Shown: positions 62,890-64,000 of the stretch, in pieces
Layout of the letters: every line of letters begins with the position of its first letter
Position numbering within the stretch: position 1 is the first letter of the stretch
NCBI RefSeq assembly: GCF_019236175.1
Contig: NZ_JAFAJM010000012.1
Coordinates: 43,276-107,275, forward strand
Direction: 5' to 3'
From: Chryseobacterium sp.
Lineage (GTDB): Bacteria > Bacteroidota > Bacteroidia > Flavobacteriales > Weeksellaceae
DNA: 64,000 bases
Made by a program: the position numbers and the translations under genes
Notes under the pieces: generated by a model
Database searches by the model: none
What the model saw: the letters and a program-made list of their open reading frames with translations, nothing else
Told to the model about the DNA's origin: nothing

Positions 62890-63758
62890 TCTAAGTTCTC
62901 AAAGCCTGCAAGCACAAATACAATTGTTACGCTAGACAATTACAAAACTACGGCTCGAATTTTTAACGAAGAATTTAAAAGGCTTAATTGGCATATGGAG
63001 CCAATTTCTGAGTTAAAGACTGTACATTTATAAACAGTTCTACAAAATCTTAAAAAAGAAGGATCCTGGGGAAATTCTTACTATAATTTCAAAAGAATGA
63101 TTTTTAAGTTCCATGTTTGGAATGCTTAAAAAGAAATAATTTGTTAAGGAAAATATAATGACAGATGTGGGTTCCCTTAAAAAAGATAAAAAGAGACCGT
63201 ATATTCCATTAATTCCGGAAGAACCAACTAAGGTTGTCGATCATTTTAATAATTATCTCCCTAATTATAATGTATGGCTAAAAACATTGTACTATACTGG
63301 ATTGAGACCTAAAGAACTTAGGCTTATGAAGTGCTCAATGGTTATATTGGGTGTTGGAGATAAAGATTTGCTTGTTCTTTCAGAAAGAATTAATTAAAAC
63401 AGAACGAAAAAGAATCATCCCGATTCCAGAAGATTTAAGAAAAGATCTTGCAAAAATGGATTTAAGTAATCCTGACTATTATGTTTTTGGACGGACAAGA
63501 AAATACAATTGCTTTTCCCCAAATGATTTTAAGCGCAGCCCTAATATATTAGGAATAAACACTGCAAAGAATGTTTGAAAACTTGAAGTTATAAAGAAAT
63601 TAGGAATTAAAAAGTTTATGTATTTAAACAAACACAAAAAAGCTAATGATAGTATTGAAGATGGAGTGAGTCTTGAAGCTGTTCAAAAACAGTTTGGGCA
63701 TTCCACGCCAATCACTACAGAAATCTATGCACAGATACATGAATTGACAAATTTTTGA
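62890..63758 (+). pseudogene. Decayed tyrosine recombinase (integrase)
   Basis: The core-binding part reads TLDNYKTTARIFNEEFKRLNW, followed by a TAA and then LQNLKKEGSWGNSYYNFKRM. The catalytic part has GLRPKEL (first Arg) and, after a frameshift near 63390, TERKRIIPIPEDLRKDL. An in-frame TGA (63576-63578) then leads to KKLGIKKFMYLNKHKK, where the second box is lost, and EAVQKQFGHSTPITTEIYAQI (HxxR-type His and the catalytic Tyr region). It has at least two stops and two frameshifts. Confidence 0.7.
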
Positions 63759-63775
63759 GCAGTCAAAGAAAAAGC

Positions 63776-63803
63776 AAGGGACTTTAAATAGTCCCTTTTT
63801 TTA
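63776..63803 (+). terminator. Terminator after the integrase remnant
   Basis: AAGGGACT (63776-63783) pairs with AGTCCCTT (63790-63797), followed by T's. Confidence 0.7.
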
Positions 63804-63935
63804 TTATGAATGTTTTGATTATCAACAAGTAAGTCAACTGAAATATCTTAATTTGTAAGGATTCCCGTAATAGAGATTTATAATATATTCTTATATTTAT
63901 CACCGGTAAAAGAATTATTTAAATTATAACACTAT

Positions 63936-64000
63936 ATGAATAAAAATTTATTATGGCCTATTTTGATAGGTTTTTGCATCCTTTTACATTCCTGCCGGGT
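63936..64000 (+). CDS. Lipoprotein gene cut by the window end
   Basis: ATG at 63936 opens MNKNLLWPILIGFCILLHSC, a lipoprotein signal with lipobox LHSC. The reading frame is open to the last base of the window. Function cannot be told. Confidence 0.55.
   Translation, partial: MNKNLLWPILIGFCILLHSCR

Noticed and set aside
56655..63758. Intact prophage or conjugative element
   Set aside because: No capsid, portal, relaxase, Tra or replication genes were seen; only a broken integrase remains.
58900..63758. Assembly-wide indel errors as cause of all broken frames
   Set aside because: Long genes elsewhere in the window (helicase, copper ATPase, hppA) are intact, so errors across the whole assembly are unlikely, though local errors cannot be excluded.

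Overview
The window looks like a chromosomal segment of a Flavobacteriia member, most likely Chryseobacterium or a close Weeksellaceae relative. The evidence is AT-rich DNA, Bacteroidetes-type promoters (a -33 TTG and a -7 TAnnTTTG), almost no Shine-Dalgarno sequences, a T9SS C-terminal sorting domain, a GEVED adhesin-like protein, DUF4153, DUF6157 and DUF4142 proteins, and a flavobacterial-type membrane pyrophosphatase. No rRNA, tRNA or CRISPR array was seen.

Layout. 0.1-10.3 kb: housekeeping and stress genes (S9 peptidase, HAD phosphatase, Crp/Fnr regulator, acetyltransferase, MATE pump, a sigma-54 response regulator without a DNA-binding domain, PLP-binding YggS protein, polysaccharide deacetylase lipoprotein, DUF72). 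10.3-14.3 kb: a copper-handling locus, with a very metal-rich P1B ATPase, an AraC regulator that starts with a heavy-metal-associated fold, and a coupled thioesterase. 14.3-18.6 kb: DUF6157, a small Xre regulator, a cold-shock-like RRM protein, and a PAP2/BlaI-like/DUF4153 operon. 19-21.7 kb: pyruvate dehydrogenase E1-alpha and E2. 21.8-27.8 kb: a cysteine-motif membrane protein, a LolD-like ATPase, an L,D-transpeptidase-like lipoprotein, RadC, a FemAB/GNAT-like protein, a phytanoyl-CoA dioxygenase and soluble pyrophosphatase. 28-30.7 kb: a membrane pyrophosphatase fused to an OmpA-like domain. 30.8-40 kb: aminotransferase, M28 peptidase, short endonuclease V, a thiolase flanked by TetR-type palindromes, a T9SS cargo protein and a SWIM/SNF2 helicase.

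40-53 kb is a detoxification and drug-response island. Six one-component regulators (four AraC, one MarR, one HxlR) are each paired with small redox enzymes or MFS exporters. Several control regions carry operator-like repeats: direct repeats repeating every 21 bp near three of the AraC pairs, and palindromes near MarR and HxlR.

53-56.7 kb holds small secreted proteins, including one with YadA-like head repeats. From about 56.7 kb to the end gene density falls and most of what remains is decayed: three frameshifted remnants (one a DUF2255 protein), a truncated Ku gene, a low-affinity iron permease with an internal TGA, and a broken tyrosine recombinase. Intact genes there are a secreted repeat protein, a stress-type SDR, a Crp/Fnr regulator and the start of a lipoprotein cut by the window edge. 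This tail reads as an old mobile or accessory region in decay.
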